Source: a virus. From it: DNA of 64,000 nucleotides. The position numbers and the translations under genes are program-made. Under the pieces are notes generated by a model, which saw only the letters and a list, made by a program, of their open reading frames with translations, ran no database searches and was not told where the DNA came from. The stretch spans positions 1 through 64,000 of IMG/VR virus record IMGVR_UViG_3300037883_000122, one strand, 5' to 3'. Every line of letters starts with the position of its first letter. Position 1 is the first letter of the stretch. Positions 26,068-35,481 of this stretch are shown piece after piece.

Positions 26068-26551
26068 GGGGATTAGCGACACACGAGCAGTATCGGATCA
26101 CAAGCCGGGTCGTCTTCCTCTGGATGACCTGGTGGATGAATACAACGAGAAGAGTGCTCACGTCGCCGAACTCCCCACTATCGAGCCAACCTCAACCGGC
26201 AAGGAACTGAAGGAGTCCATTGAGAAGATGGACCCGGAGGACCAAGTCTGGCTGCTGTACCGCTATCTGCAGCGCTGCGATGATCTACCCAAGGATCACG
26301 CCCCCAAGGAAGTCAAGACGCTTGATGAGGAAGAAGAAGCCGACCTCGAGCCGCGTGACTTTGCCCGGCTGAAGATCTGGTTGATCAAGGGTATTTTCCT
26401 CGTCTCAGCGGCAGTAGTGTTGATTGTTGTCGGTGCCACGGCGATGGTTGCCTGGCGTGAAGGTCACGCAACTGACAACCCTGCCATGGTCGCCCTTTGG
26501 CATACCGCTAAAGAGATCCTCGGCGTGCTTGTCGGGGGCGGTGAAGAATGA
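26045..26551 (+). CDS. Single-pass membrane protein, possible lysis accessory
   Basis: 168 aa. ATG 26045 overlaps the end of the lipoprotein gene and has GGGGCGAG upstream. The first ~110 residues are acidic and helical; one strong membrane segment follows (LIKGIFLVSAAVVLIVVGATAMVAW, about 118-142), then a short C-terminal tail with a weakly amphipathic helix. Position beside the spanin pair suggests a holin or lysis regulator, but one membrane segment with a long cytoplasmic N-terminus is not a standard holin. Confidence 0.6.
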   Translation: MLVQRVLKGISDTRAVSDHKPGRLPLDDLVDEYNEKSAHVAELPTIEPTSTGKELKESIEKMDPEDQVWLLYRYLQRCDDLPKDHAPKEVKTLDEEEEADLEPRDFARLKIWLIKGIFLVSAAVVLIVVGATAMVAWREGHATDNPAMVALWHTAKEILGVLVGGGEE

Positions 26552-26575
26552 AGTAATAACGTGGAGTGAACAAAC

Positions 26576-28537
26576 ATGCGCCGTCATTTGATGCGACTGG
26601 CCCTCGAGAATGCATTCGTCGACGTGAGCAAGCCGTCACCCGAAGACGCTCTGATCATGTCGTTCCGCAAGGAGTTCGGTCATCTGTATCCGACTCCGCC
26701 TGTGGTGATCGAACACAACCCGATTGCACGGCCGTATCTGGTGATGGAAGAAGTCGCCAACGGCCAACCAGTGAAGGAAATCGAGCACACGATCTACGCC
26801 AAGGTCGTGAGCCCGTCGGAGTTGGAGCGCGCTGCTTCCAAGGAGAATCAGGAGCAGTGGGAAATCCGGGTTCCCAAGAGCGATCAGAATGCTGGTAAGG
26901 GTTCGATTCGTGTGCGCAAGACCTGGCAGAACGGTAAGGAAGAAGAAGCCACTTTCGTTCAGACGTTCAAGATTTCGATGAACGAGAATGGGGACAAGAT
27001 TGAAATCCCCATGCCGTCGAACAAGGACATGTTCACCGCCTTTAAGTTCCTGGGTGGTGCAGGCATGCGCAAGGACCGCTTCACGTTCCCGATCATCGGT
27101 ACGGACCTGAAATGGGAAGTCGACATGTTCCCGAAGGCCGACGGTAGCGGCTATCATGAATGGTGCAAGATCGACCTGGAAGTACGGGATCGCAGTCAAC
27201 CGATTCCTGAATTCCCGATCGCGTTGACCGACGTGATTCTGCCCGAAGGCTACGGTCGTCCCCAAGGCGGTAACGAAGAAGGCGCGGTGCGTGATCTGTA
27301 CGATCAGTTCTTCCTGTTGAAGAACCAGTTCCTGCAAAAGCCCTCGACGGAACCTGCGGTCGGTGCGCAGCAGCAAGAGAACGGCGGATTGAATACGTCG
27401 GAACAAGCTGCCCTGCCGAATGATCCGGGTGCAGCTGACACGAGCATGGGTAAGCCCGCGCTGGTGCAGAACAACAGCGACGAGCCGCCTGCCCAAGGCG
27501 TGAGTGAAACCCCGGCTGCACAGTCTTCATCGACGACACCGGACGAGCAACCCGAGCACGAGAAGCTTAACCAGGCACTCACCGAGGGCACACCGGAAAA
27601 CTTGAACCTGCCGCCGCAATCGGATCAAGGTCAGGGTGAAGCCGAGAACCCGACGGACGATCACGGCAACGCGATCCCTGACGAGCCGAACGGTGCTTCG
27701 CCTAACGGTGATGGTGCCACGACGCCGGAGCAAGACGCAGGTAACCAGCAAGACCCTGGTCTCGCTACCAACCCGCAGCAAGGCACCCCGGATCAAGCGG
27801 CTCAGCCCGAACAAGGCGATCAGTCCACTCCGCCTGACGAGCAACAGCAAGCGGATGCCTCGCAGCCTTCGAACGACGACTCGGTAGATGCAACGGGTCC
27901 GGCTGAGAACGAAACGGGCGAGAACGACGAATCCGAAGCTGAGCAGGAAATCGAAGCGAACCAACAGCAGCAAGAAGCCCAGCAGAAACAGACGCTGGAC
28001 CAAACGCAGCTGAAGGTCGACCAGATTCAGAAGGAAAAGCAAGCCGAAGCCCTCAGCCAAGGTAAGCCTGATCCGACTGAAGGTGGTAAGGTGCCGGTGG
28101 ACCTGCTCGATAACCCACAAGGTGATCCGTCTGTCGCGCCGGAGCCGGGTTCGGAAGATCAGTCGACAGACGCCGGTGAAGAAACCACCAATGGCGGTGA
28201 CTCCACCGGTGCAACGGACGGAACCAATCCGGATGACAACGCTGCAGGCACGGGCGATGGTCTCGGTGGTGATCTGGCAGACGGTGCAGGTACCACGGGT
28301 ACTGACGACGGCATGGGCGATGGTCAATTGCCTGATACGACAGCTGATGGTGAGGCTGGTGTCACGGGTGGTGATCAAGCACAAGCCGAAGGCGCTAATG
28401 CCGAAGGGACGGACAACGCTGAAGTGAATGGTGAAGATGCAGCAACAGCCGCCGCTCCTGAAAAGGCTGCGCCGGACGAGTTGCCAGCTGAGAACCAGGA
28501 CCAGCGTCCGAAGAAAGACGAGCAACAGCAGCAGTAA
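26576..28537 (+). CDS. CYTH-domain (triphosphate tunnel) protein with long acidic C-terminal tail
   Basis: 653 aa; GGAG site. Residues about 65-225 carry the CYTH pattern: ExE...K (Glu68, Glu70, Lys76), RVRK (112-115), RKDRF (about 165-169), KWEVDMF (179-185) and KIDLEVRD (about 198-205). CYTH proteins bind triphosphates in a tunnel of strands; members include triphosphatases, thiamine triphosphatases and class IV adenylate cyclases. Residues 260-653 are very different: Q, E, D, P, N and G with almost no hydrophobics, so disordered and strongly acidic. A virion role or an enzyme acting on RNA 5' ends or a nucleotide signal are both possible. Confidence 0.6.
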   Translation: MRRHLMRLALENAFVDVSKPSPEDALIMSFRKEFGHLYPTPPVVIEHNPIARPYLVMEEVANGQPVKEIEHTIYAKVVSPSELERAASKENQEQWEIRVPKSDQNAGKGSIRVRKTWQNGKEEEATFVQTFKISMNENGDKIEIPMPSNKDMFTAFKFLGGAGMRKDRFTFPIIGTDLKWEVDMFPKADGSGYHEWCKIDLEVRDRSQPIPEFPIALTDVILPEGYGRPQGGNEEGAVRDLYDQFFLLKNQFLQKPSTEPAVGAQQQENGGLNTSEQAALPNDPGAADTSMGKPALVQNNSDEPPAQGVSETPAAQSSSTTPDEQPEHEKLNQALTEGTPENLNLPPQSDQGQGEAENPTDDHGNAIPDEPNGASPNGDGATTPEQDAGNQQDPGLATNPQQGTPDQAAQPEQGDQSTPPDEQQQADASQPSNDDSVDATGPAENETGENDESEAEQEIEANQQQQEAQQKQTLDQTQLKVDQIQKEKQAEALSQGKPDPTEGGKVPVDLLDNPQGDPSVAPEPGSEDQSTDAGEETTNGGDSTGATDGTNPDDNAAGTGDGLGGDLADGAGTTGTDDGMGDGQLPDTTADGEAGVTGGDQAQAEGANAEGTDNAEVNGEDAATAAAPEKAAPDELPAENQDQRPKKDEQQQQ

Positions 28538-28570
28538 CGCGTTTAGAGCCTCTGTAGCGGCCTCGTAGAA

Positions 28571-28629
28571 CGGCATAGGGCCCTTTCCCTACCCCTCGGA
28601 AACGAAGGGCGGGAAAGGCCTCTATGACG
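28571..28629. terminator. Bidirectional terminator between convergent genes
   Basis: A long stem with CCCTTTCCC pairing to GGGAAAGG (28581-28618) lies between the CYTH gene and the minus-strand fibre cluster. CGGCATAG precedes it and CTATGACGC follows, so TATG[C/A]CG follows the stem on both strands. Confidence 0.7.
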
Positions 28630-28632
28630 CTT

Positions 28633-29142
28633 TTAAGACGGCTCGTAAGGCGTGAAGCCACTGAGGTCTGGATTGGTGAGCACAACGTCCAACTCCGGAC
28701 CTACAAAGTTCGGAGCCAGACTACCGATATAGCACAGCGCAGTGTCCGCAGCAGCAATCGTGATCGGACCCGACAGACTCTGGTAGGTCACATTCACGAC
28801 GTCGCTCGGCTGTAACTGAATCTGGTACGCAGCGTTGATCGCAGCCAGCAAGTCCGTTGTTTGAAACGGCAGCGTAGGCAAGACAATCGGGTCAGTCGAA
28901 GTCGGCACCAACTCACTGAGGGGAAGTCGCCGGTAAGCAATCTTGGTCGAGCCCGTATACAACTCGGACTCCATCAGATTGTCGGTGATCTCCACTACAG
29001 TGTTAGCCGCCCATGGGGGCGGATTGTCGATAGCCTTAGGCACACCAAAGTCTAGTGTGTCGTACTCGAATGAAATCCCATTGCTGCGCCAGATCAGATC
29101 GATGATGATCTGCGTGGCGGGTTTATTGAGATCGAGACTCAT
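28633..29142 (-). CDS. Tail fibre-associated protein, 169 aa
   Basis: ATG 29142 has AAGGGG six bases upstream; a GTG lies one codon earlier. The sequence is rich in short strands (DVVNVTYQSLSGPITIAAADTAL) with a start (LDLNKPATQIIIDLI) similar to small phage structural proteins. Last gene of a minus-strand row with three fibre genes, so probably a fibre connector, tip or chaperone. Function not shown. Confidence 0.5.
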   Translation of the reverse strand: MSLDLNKPATQIIIDLIWRSNGISFEYDTLDFGVPKAIDNPPPWAANTVVEITDNLMESELYTGSTKIAYRRLPLSELVPTSTDPIVLPTLPFQTTDLLAAINAAYQIQLQPSDVVNVTYQSLSGPITIAAADTALCYIGSLAPNFVGPELDVVLTNPDLSGFTPYEPS

Positions 29143-29151
29143 CACGCCCCC

Positions 29152-29661
29152 TTACGGAATAGCCGTGATAAGCACATTGACCCCAACATCGGACGCACCA
29201 CCCCAAGGGTTGTCATCGTTGTAGATGATACACGTCCAGTCATTCCCTGCGTTCGGCGCTTGCTGCAACGTGACGTTAGAACGTCCCGCGTACTTCTGCG
29301 GTGTACAGCTCACGTTACGGTACTGGGCAATGCGGTCAATCGGAGACATCTGTGCGGTGTACCATTCCAAGTGCGGGCCGTGGTCACCATTGAAGCCGTA
29401 CGCATTGTAAGCGCCGGTACGGAAGTTGATACTGATGTAGCCGTTTCGGTCGATGTACATCGCGTACTGTGCGAACAGTGCGTTGTTGTACGTCGGCAGA
29501 TTCGACTTCCCATACCAGTAGCTCCATGCATACGTCTGACCCGAGCCCACACCAGCCAGTTGCGACAGCGTAGGATCACCAGCATCCCACCTCTGTTGTG
29601 CGATATTGCATTCCGCCATCGCTTGAACCATGGAGATCGGACCACTCGATTGCATGGTCAT
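29152..29661 (-). CDS. Small fibre-tip-like protein, 169 aa
   Basis: The start (SSGPISMVQAMAE) resembles N-termini of short phage tail proteins that form fibre ends. The rest is Tyr/Asn/Gly-rich (YAWSYWYGKSNLPTYNN) and ends in a strand-rich domain (NVTLQQAPNAGNDWTCIIYNDD). It starts one base after the preceding fibre's stop region (TAAGCCATG), with GGAGGG as ribosome site. Candidate receptor-contact protein. Confidence 0.5.
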   Translation of the reverse strand: MTMQSSGPISMVQAMAECNIAQQRWDAGDPTLSQLAGVGSGQTYAWSYWYGKSNLPTYNNALFAQYAMYIDRNGYISINFRTGAYNAYGFNGDHGPHLEWYTAQMSPIDRIAQYRNVSCTPQKYAGRSNVTLQQAPNAGNDWTCIIYNDDNPWGGASDVGVNVLITAIP

Positions 29662-29664
29662 GGC

Positions 29665-31164
29665 TTAGCCCTCCAGCTGGAGCAGACGCTGTTCGTGATC
29701 CTGCGTTTGCTGATCCAGAGCCTTGATGCCTTCGATGAGCAACGCCACGAGCTTGTCGTACTGAATCGTGATGTAGAACTCACCCGACTTCGACACACCC
29801 GGAATCACTCGACCTTTCTCATCACGTACCTGATCGAACGGAGCCGGACCAACCAGTTGCGGACACACAGCGAAGACCTGCTGAGCCAGCAGACCCATGT
29901 GTTCGATTTCGGTGTCGCAGCCCGTGAGCTCCGCAGCCAGCTGGTTGTGGGTGTACAGAATACCCATCAACTGGCGGATCTTCTCCAGCGGCAATTCGAT
30001 CGCACGGATGTTCTCTTTCAGACGTTCGTCGGACCAGAAGGCCCAAATGTCGTGCGCCGAATAGATAGTTCCGCCAGCCGTAATGTCACCGAAGGATACT
30101 GACTGACCGATGCCCGTGTAAGCAATCGTGTTACCGATCACCACGCGCGCATTGATCTGGTTCTGGAGATTGTTGACGTTGGTCGCCATCTCGTTGTACG
30201 TCACCATCCCGCCCAAGTCGCTCGAGTCGACTTGCAGACGTAGACGCGAGCCGTCCCAGCCCAGATAGATCTTGTTCGTGCCTTGATTGGCCCCGCCGCC
30301 TTGCTGCACCGGCGTGAACGGAATCCGCACTGCAGCCACAGCCGTCGCGATCTTCGAATCGATGGTCGGACCATCGTACGTATTCAACTGAGCAACCGTC
30401 ACTTGGTGAGGATTACTCTTATTGGCCACGTGATTCGTCAACGTAGTGTTGATCGGTCCGGTGATCGCATCCGACTGCTGGGTGGTGTAGGCACCAACCT
30501 GCTGCGCGGTCGTGCGGTGCGGATTACCGAAGTCAGACAAGTGGGCATTCAGTGCGCCGTTACCCGAATCGATCTCGGCTTGCAGCGTGCTCTGGACGTG
30601 ATCGATGTAGGCGTAGATCTGGTCGTACTGCGCCGTGTCACCCACTTCGATCGCATCGCGCACCCGGTCAATGGCGTGGACCAGATACTCGAAGCCATAC
30701 ACGTCGCCGATGTCATGCAAGTGGAAGGCAGGCGGGAATTCGCTCGGTCGATCCAGGATGTCACCCCAGGCAACCGGACGATCGTCCAGACCCAGGTTTG
30801 CAATCTGCTGAATGATCGCTTGCGCGCTCGTGCTGTACGGGCCACCCAAGGCCTGATACTGCAGCGAGACTTGATTGCTCACGGTCGGATCGGTGACCAG
30901 GATGACTGCACAGATCTCTTGACCGTAGCGTGCCGAGGGGAGCTCGTAGAGTTCCGCGGCGTAATACTGGGTACCCGGTGTGAGCACCTGATTGGTGGCG
31001 GTGTCCGTCACAATCAGACTGGCCGTATAGAACGCACCGTACATCGGCGCAATCGCCCGTACGTTCCGGTTAGCCGTCAGATTCTGGATTTCCCCCGTCA
31101 CCAAGTTATTGGTGCTCGTACCCGTCGGATCGAGCGGGTAGCGAATGACAAGTGGCGTCGACAT
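29665..31164 (-). CDS. Tail fibre with C-terminal self-cleaving chaperone (peptidase S74)
   Basis: 499 aa; GAGGAG site. Residues 1-180 are similar to the N-terminus of the fibre at 31264 (YPLDPTG, LVTGE, LQYQALGG), probably the attachment domain. NPHRTTAQQVG and NPHQVTVAQL repeats mark the shaft. The C-terminus has the S74 signature SDERLKENIRAI (about 390) with a later helical part, known from endosialidases and other fibres: it folds the trimer and then cuts itself off. Predicted to bind the host surface. Confidence 0.8.
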   Translation of the reverse strand: MSTPLVIRYPLDPTGTSTNNLVTGEIQNLTANRNVRAIAPMYGAFYTASLIVTDTATNQVLTPGTQYYAAELYELPSARYGQEICAVILVTDPTVSNQVSLQYQALGGPYSTSAQAIIQQIANLGLDDRPVAWGDILDRPSEFPPAFHLHDIGDVYGFEYLVHAIDRVRDAIEVGDTAQYDQIYAYIDHVQSTLQAEIDSGNGALNAHLSDFGNPHRTTAQQVGAYTTQQSDAITGPINTTLTNHVANKSNPHQVTVAQLNTYDGPTIDSKIATAVAAVRIPFTPVQQGGGANQGTNKIYLGWDGSRLRLQVDSSDLGGMVTYNEMATNVNNLQNQINARVVIGNTIAYTGIGQSVSFGDITAGGTIYSAHDIWAFWSDERLKENIRAIELPLEKIRQLMGILYTHNQLAAELTGCDTEIEHMGLLAQQVFAVCPQLVGPAPFDQVRDEKGRVIPGVSKSGEFYITIQYDKLVALLIEGIKALDQQTQDHEQRLLQLEG

Positions 31165-31217
31165 TTGTTACTAACTCCTCACACTGAGGTCACGTATTCG
31201 TTATACTGACGACACAA

Positions 31218-31250
31218 ACGCCTCCAACGGGTAGTCCCCGAAGGAGGCGT
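31218..31250 (-). terminator. Hairpin between the two fibre genes
   Basis: ACGCCTCC (31218-31225) pairs with GGAGGCGT (31243-31250). It lies 14 bases beyond the stop of the 612-aa fibre, so it ends or attenuates that transcript before the S74 fibre gene. CTATGATCG follows on the plus side. Confidence 0.6.
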
Positions 31251-31263
31251 CTATGATCGTGGC

Positions 31264-33102
31264 TTAGCTGCCGCTGATCTGCGTAGCGAGCGCATTGAAG
31301 GCAGTGGTGAGCGTCTGGATCGCCGCCGTCACTTCCGATTCAAGCGCGAAACGATCGGTCGTCGCGTACGTGATTCCGGCCGGAGCCACAGCCACGCTGG
31401 CGGTACCGGTGATCGTGCCCGAGTCTTGCGACAGACGCGTGATCGACAAAGCGTTCAGGTTTGCACCGCGCTTCATCCACAGGCGAATCGTCGGGACCGA
31501 CGTACCACCGCCATTTACGACGTTTTCGATGGTGTAGCCGAACTGCTCACCCGGATCAGTGACCACGAAGTTCGTGATCGACAGCGCGACTTGAGCGTTG
31601 GACGGGCCACGGACATTCACGTTCATCAGGTACAGACCTGACGTCAGCTGGTTGTTCGAATCACCGCCCGAGATCACCCAGTTCGTATCGTTGTACTGGC
31701 TGAGTTCCGGATCGCTTTCCGAAGGCAGCGGGATCTGGCCGAGTTCCGTCCAGTAAGTCGTGCCTGCTGATTCACCACTGGTCGGATTGACCAGTTTCTG
31801 CGGTGCGAAAGCCGTACCCACGCCCGACGAAGCCTGTGCGATCACTTGCTGCAACGTGTAACCGCCCAGCTCGTTCGAGTTCGCTGCCGGACCGTTGTTG
31901 TTCAACACCCACGCCGCAAAATCAGCAGGCGTCATGTTGTTCAACTTACTGGCGTTCGACGCCGTGCCATTGGCCAGCACCCATGCTGCGTACGTCGGTG
32001 CATCCATGCCATTGAATTCGAACGTGTCCGCGGCCTTACCCGAGAGCGCATCCGAAATCACCTGAGCATACGTACGACCACCCAGTTCGTTGGAGTTTGC
32101 AGCCGTACCACCCAACACCGAGGCCGTGAAAGCCGCAGGCGTCTGACCACCAAACTCCAGCGAGTTGGAAGCCACGCCCGTCGAGAGCGCCCAGTCGCGG
32201 TAGGTCGGCGCATCCATGCCGTTAAACAACAGGGTATTGGCTGCTGCGCCACCGGCAGGCGTATAGCCTGCGAGCAACTGGTCGATTTCCGCTTGCGTGT
32301 ACGTGCCGACTTCATGGGCCGTCGTCGCGTGCGGGTTGTCGGTCCGTGCCGCGTGAGCATTGATGGCAGCAGTCGGACCCGCGTTCATCATCGTCGTGAC
32401 ACCACCCGGCGTCATGTACGTGGTATTGCTCACACCCGAAGCCAGATCAGCAGCTTGAGCGATGCCGAAGTTCTGCACCAGACCCAGACCCACTTGAGTT
32501 GCTGTCACGCGGTGCGGGTTCGTGAAGTCCGCCAAGTGAGCTGCCAGGCCTGTCGAGCCCGTCTGACGCAGCATGTCTTCAATGCCACCGAGTGCCGTGA
32601 CGATGTCCGATGCACCCACGAGATCCACGAGATCCCATTCGTGATCGATCACCGGGAACATGACCGGCTGATCCACCACTTGTTCCCAGGCACTGATCCG
32701 TGGATTCGCCAGTCGATCGGCCAACAGAGCCGAGATCGCCGTCGTATCGAGCGTCCAGATGCCGCCCAGCGTTTGATACTGCAGTTTGATCACGCCCGAC
32801 AACAGCGGGTTGATAAACTGCACGCCACCCCAAATCGGTTTGGCACACGCACGAGAGGCCGAGATAAACTCGAAACACGCGTAGTAGTCTTCCCCCTCGA
32901 CCAGCGTACGTGTGTTGCCCTGCGTGTCCGTCAGCGTCACCACCAGACTGTCGTAGAAGAACGGCGCCCAGCGTGGCACGATAAATTGATAATCGGTCCA
33001 ATTCACCGCCGTGAGGATCTGCTGCTCCCCGGTGATGAGGTTTGACGCCAGCGAACCCGTGGGGTCGAACGGGTAGGCCAGGTCATTCAAATTCAAAGGC
33101 AT
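31264..33102 (-). CDS. Tail fibre with tandem repeats, 612 aa
   Basis: Residues 1-180 match the S74 fibre at 29665 (YPFDPTG, NLITGE, LQYQTLGG), so the two probably attach to the same baseplate position or to each other. NPHRVTATQVG and NPHATTAHEVG shaft repeats follow. Residues about 280-425 are six tandem units of about 24 aa (see repeat entry). The C-terminal ~150 residues form a strand-rich domain ending in a helix. Expected to be a homotrimeric fibre; it lacks an S74 chaperone. Confidence 0.75.
   Translation of the reverse strand: MPLNLNDLAYPFDPTGSLASNLITGEQQILTAVNWTDYQFIVPRWAPFFYDSLVVTLTDTQGNTRTLVEGEDYYACFEFISASRACAKPIWGGVQFINPLLSGVIKLQYQTLGGIWTLDTTAISALLADRLANPRISAWEQVVDQPVMFPVIDHEWDLVDLVGASDIVTALGGIEDMLRQTGSTGLAAHLADFTNPHRVTATQVGLGLVQNFGIAQAADLASGVSNTTYMTPGGVTTMMNAGPTAAINAHAARTDNPHATTAHEVGTYTQAEIDQLLAGYTPAGGAAANTLLFNGMDAPTYRDWALSTGVASNSLEFGGQTPAAFTASVLGGTAANSNELGGRTYAQVISDALSGKAADTFEFNGMDAPTYAAWVLANGTASNASKLNNMTPADFAAWVLNNNGPAANSNELGGYTLQQVIAQASSGVGTAFAPQKLVNPTSGESAGTTYWTELGQIPLPSESDPELSQYNDTNWVISGGDSNNQLTSGLYLMNVNVRGPSNAQVALSITNFVVTDPGEQFGYTIENVVNGGGTSVPTIRLWMKRGANLNALSITRLSQDSGTITGTASVAVAPAGITYATTDRFALESEVTAAIQTLTTAFNALATQISGS
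31830..32250 (-). repeat. Six tandem ~24-aa repeats in the fibre shaft
   Basis: Units begin with N..[ELK][FL][NG][GN] followed by [MTRY].A..[FY]...[VA]L, for example NSLEFGGQTPAAFTASVLGG and NSNELGGRTYAQVISDALSG. Two units are nearly identical (FNGMDAPTY). Each unit is about 70-75 bases. Such arrays can change copy number by recombination and alter fibre length. Confidence 0.7.
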
Positions 33103-33211
33103 TCTTATCTCCCAGCGGGTGAAGGCGATATTCTATAGGTTTTAGTCTGTATCTAAGACTACAACAAGCTACAATCATAGTATTCAGAAAGACTTTTCCC
33201 GGAGCCACGGC

Positions 33212-34477
33212 ATGTATACGCTAGTTTCAGCCATCGGTAAATCGTTCGCCAGTGAAGGCCGCTGGGTAGATGTGGACATCGGCGCTATGCCCCTGTACCA
33301 GATTTACGCGACATACGTGAAGGTCTACGCAGTTCTCACCAATCCATTCGTCGAAGGACAGGTGAGTTTGGACCTCTCACAGATCCAAGCAACCGACGGT
33401 GGTCTGTCGATCACCTTCAACGACTTCCTCGCTCAGAACGGGGATACCGTGTTGCCGACTTCGACCACGGTCCCGACTCTCAGCGCCCGCTACGCTGAGT
33501 ACAAGGATGCCTTCCGGGCGGGTTACAAGGTCCAGCCAGTCAACGCCACTGCTGCCCCGGATGCCCAACTGCCCCTGTCGGACAAGACCTGGCTCTATCT
33601 GACCAAGACAGACCCGCAAGGTAAGTCGATTGACTTTGACCTCTGGTACAAGTCGATGATGGTCACGGTCAATGGTTTCTTCCACCGCATCGATGCGACA
33701 CCCACAGGTGGTTACGTGGTCGATGGGATGCTGAGTAACTTCAAGTGCCATCAGAATCAGATTGGTCTGTTGAACTTCCAGAACCTGGGCAGCCTCACTT
33801 ACGTGCCGATTACCGCCGGGATGATCTACAAGCAGTCCAGTGATCAGCTCTATCGCAACCAGATGTACGTGAACCTCGGTCAGGACATCACGAACAAGAC
33901 GGTGCTGCTTTCGCTGGGTGGTTATCTGACGGTGCTGGATGGCAAGACGATGGCGCGCGTCGGAACCGATACGGTCGCGATCAACTTCAACAACCTGTCA
34001 GTCATCGAGCGCTTTCACGAATCGCTGCCCTATCTGGACTTCTCGGCGCTGCCGTATCAGAAGGACCCGAATGATCCGAGTCTGATTGTGGTAGCGGACT
34101 TCCTCTCGGATGCGAACCTGGTGGCGTATGCGACCATGAGCCAGTCGTTCTTCGTGATCCTGGACAACTCGGAAATCTTCCTCGACTACGAGTATCCGCG
34201 CATTGGCGGGATCACCAACAAGCTGACCTCGTTCCTGGAGCCGAAGTACCCGCTCATCAACGGTATCGGTAAGGTGGCAGACTACTGGTCGGTCTACGAA
34301 GACAAGCAGTGGGCTATCTCGGTGTACGACAACCGGTATCACAACCGGACCTACGACACGATAGATCTGAAGAACTCGATAATGGTCAACAGTGCCCGTC
34401 AATCGCAACAGATCGTGCGGCCTGGTCGCGCTTACTTCCTGAAGATCGGCACGGACTTCGATAGTTCGTCGACCTAA
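33212..34477 (+). CDS. Virion structural protein, 421 aa
   Basis: GGAG site before ATG 33212. Strand-rich throughout (MYVNLGQDITNKTVLLSLGG, YATMSQSFFVILDNSEIFLDYEYP) with no enzymatic motif or membrane segment. It is transcribed away from the fibre cluster and ends at a terminator shared with the minus-strand gene at 34539. Likely a baseplate or tail protein, from context only. Confidence 0.55.
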   Translation: MYTLVSAIGKSFASEGRWVDVDIGAMPLYQIYATYVKVYAVLTNPFVEGQVSLDLSQIQATDGGLSITFNDFLAQNGDTVLPTSTTVPTLSARYAEYKDAFRAGYKVQPVNATAAPDAQLPLSDKTWLYLTKTDPQGKSIDFDLWYKSMMVTVNGFFHRIDATPTGGYVVDGMLSNFKCHQNQIGLLNFQNLGSLTYVPITAGMIYKQSSDQLYRNQMYVNLGQDITNKTVLLSLGGYLTVLDGKTMARVGTDTVAINFNNLSVIERFHESLPYLDFSALPYQKDPNDPSLIVVADFLSDANLVAYATMSQSFFVILDNSEIFLDYEYPRIGGITNKLTSFLEPKYPLINGIGKVADYWSVYEDKQWAISVYDNRYHNRTYDTIDLKNSIMVNSARQSQQIVRPGRAYFLKIGTDFDSSST

Positions 34478-34530
34478 CGGCATAAACCCCCAACCTACCC
34501 AAGACATCGGGCGGGTTGGGGGTTATGACG
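34478..34530. terminator. Bidirectional terminator
   Basis: ACCCCCAACC pairs with GGTTGGGGGT (about 34486-34523). The dyad extends into the flanks: CGGCATAA on the left and TTATGACG on the right, giving TTTATGCCG on the minus strand and TTATGACG on the plus strand. Clear example of the window-wide tail signature. Confidence 0.85.
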
Positions 34531-34538
34531 CCGAAGCG

Positions 34539-35459
34539 TTAAGCAGGGGTGTCGCCAGCAGCACGAACGAACGCGAGGAACTGGGCGTGAGCCATGCCCC
34601 AGACCAGTGCGAGTTGATCTTGCGAGAGCGTACGGATGTCAGCGCGCGATTCGAACGGAGCGAACGAAACGTAGATCGGACCATCGCCATGCGGCAGGTT
34701 GGTGACGATCACTTGCGCCTTGCTGTTACGCAGGAACAGTTGACCCAGACGCGTCGATTCGTCGCGGTAGAAACCATTCGGCCACTGGTTCACTTCCAGA
34801 TCGCGCGGCGACATCGTGGTGATGTCTTGCGTGTACTGCTTCAGGCCTGCGTATTCCGGTGCCACGAAGCCACGGCCTTGACCGAACACGGTCGGCGAGA
34901 GGAACTTCGCGAAGATCGAACCCGTGCCGAAGAAGTGACCGAAGTAGTCGACATCGCTCGGGGCGGCGAGCGGAGCACCAGCAGCCGGAGCCGCACCTTC
35001 CACGGTCGGCTTGTTGCGTTGCACACCTGCGTGGATGCCCGAAGCCGACACCGGTGCTTGCGGACGGCTTGCCGAGACGGCGGCCGTGTGCGACTTCATT
35101 TCTTCGAGCAACGGCAGCACTGCCGCGCTGGCGGCAGCAGCAGCTTGTTCGATCGGCGAGATCCGCTTTGCGGGCAGATTCGCTTGACCCACGTCAGCCA
35201 CCTTAGCGATGGTCGGTGCCGTGCGTGCCGGAGCACTCGCGTGCGATGCAGCCTGACGTTCGACAGGCAGATGCGCTTCGATCGCTTCGATGATCGACAG
35301 CGAGTACGAGATGTCGGCCATCACGGCCGACACCAGATTCTGCGTGAGGTTCAGCAGGTTGTGCAGGGCCGCTTGTTGCTTGCCCAGACGATGCTTGAGC
35401 AGATCCAGCGGATTGAGCGTGGCTTCAGCCGGATCGACTTGTGCGTGTTCGTGACTCAT
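34539..35459 (-). CDS. Hypothetical virion-like protein, 306 aa
   Basis: AAGGA site. Residues 1-70 are helical (LLKHRLGKQQAALHNLLNLTQNLV), 70-165 are an Ala/Pro/Ser-rich linker, and 165-306 form a compact domain starting DVDYFGHFFGTGS. Codon bias is strong. It follows the SbcC-like gene on the same strand with a 22-base gap. No motif recognised; the layout suits an internal or tail accessory protein. Confidence 0.55.
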   Translation of the reverse strand: MSHEHAQVDPAEATLNPLDLLKHRLGKQQAALHNLLNLTQNLVSAVMADISYSLSIIEAIEAHLPVERQAASHASAPARTAPTIAKVADVGQANLPAKRISPIEQAAAAASAAVLPLLEEMKSHTAAVSASRPQAPVSASGIHAGVQRNKPTVEGAAPAAGAPLAAPSDVDYFGHFFGTGSIFAKFLSPTVFGQGRGFVAPEYAGLKQYTQDITTMSPRDLEVNQWPNGFYRDESTRLGQLFLRNSKAQVIVTNLPHGDGPIYVSFAPFESRADIRTLSQDQLALVWGMAHAQFLAFVRAAGDTPA

Positions 35460-35481
35460 AGTCCTTCTTTCCTTTCAGGCG

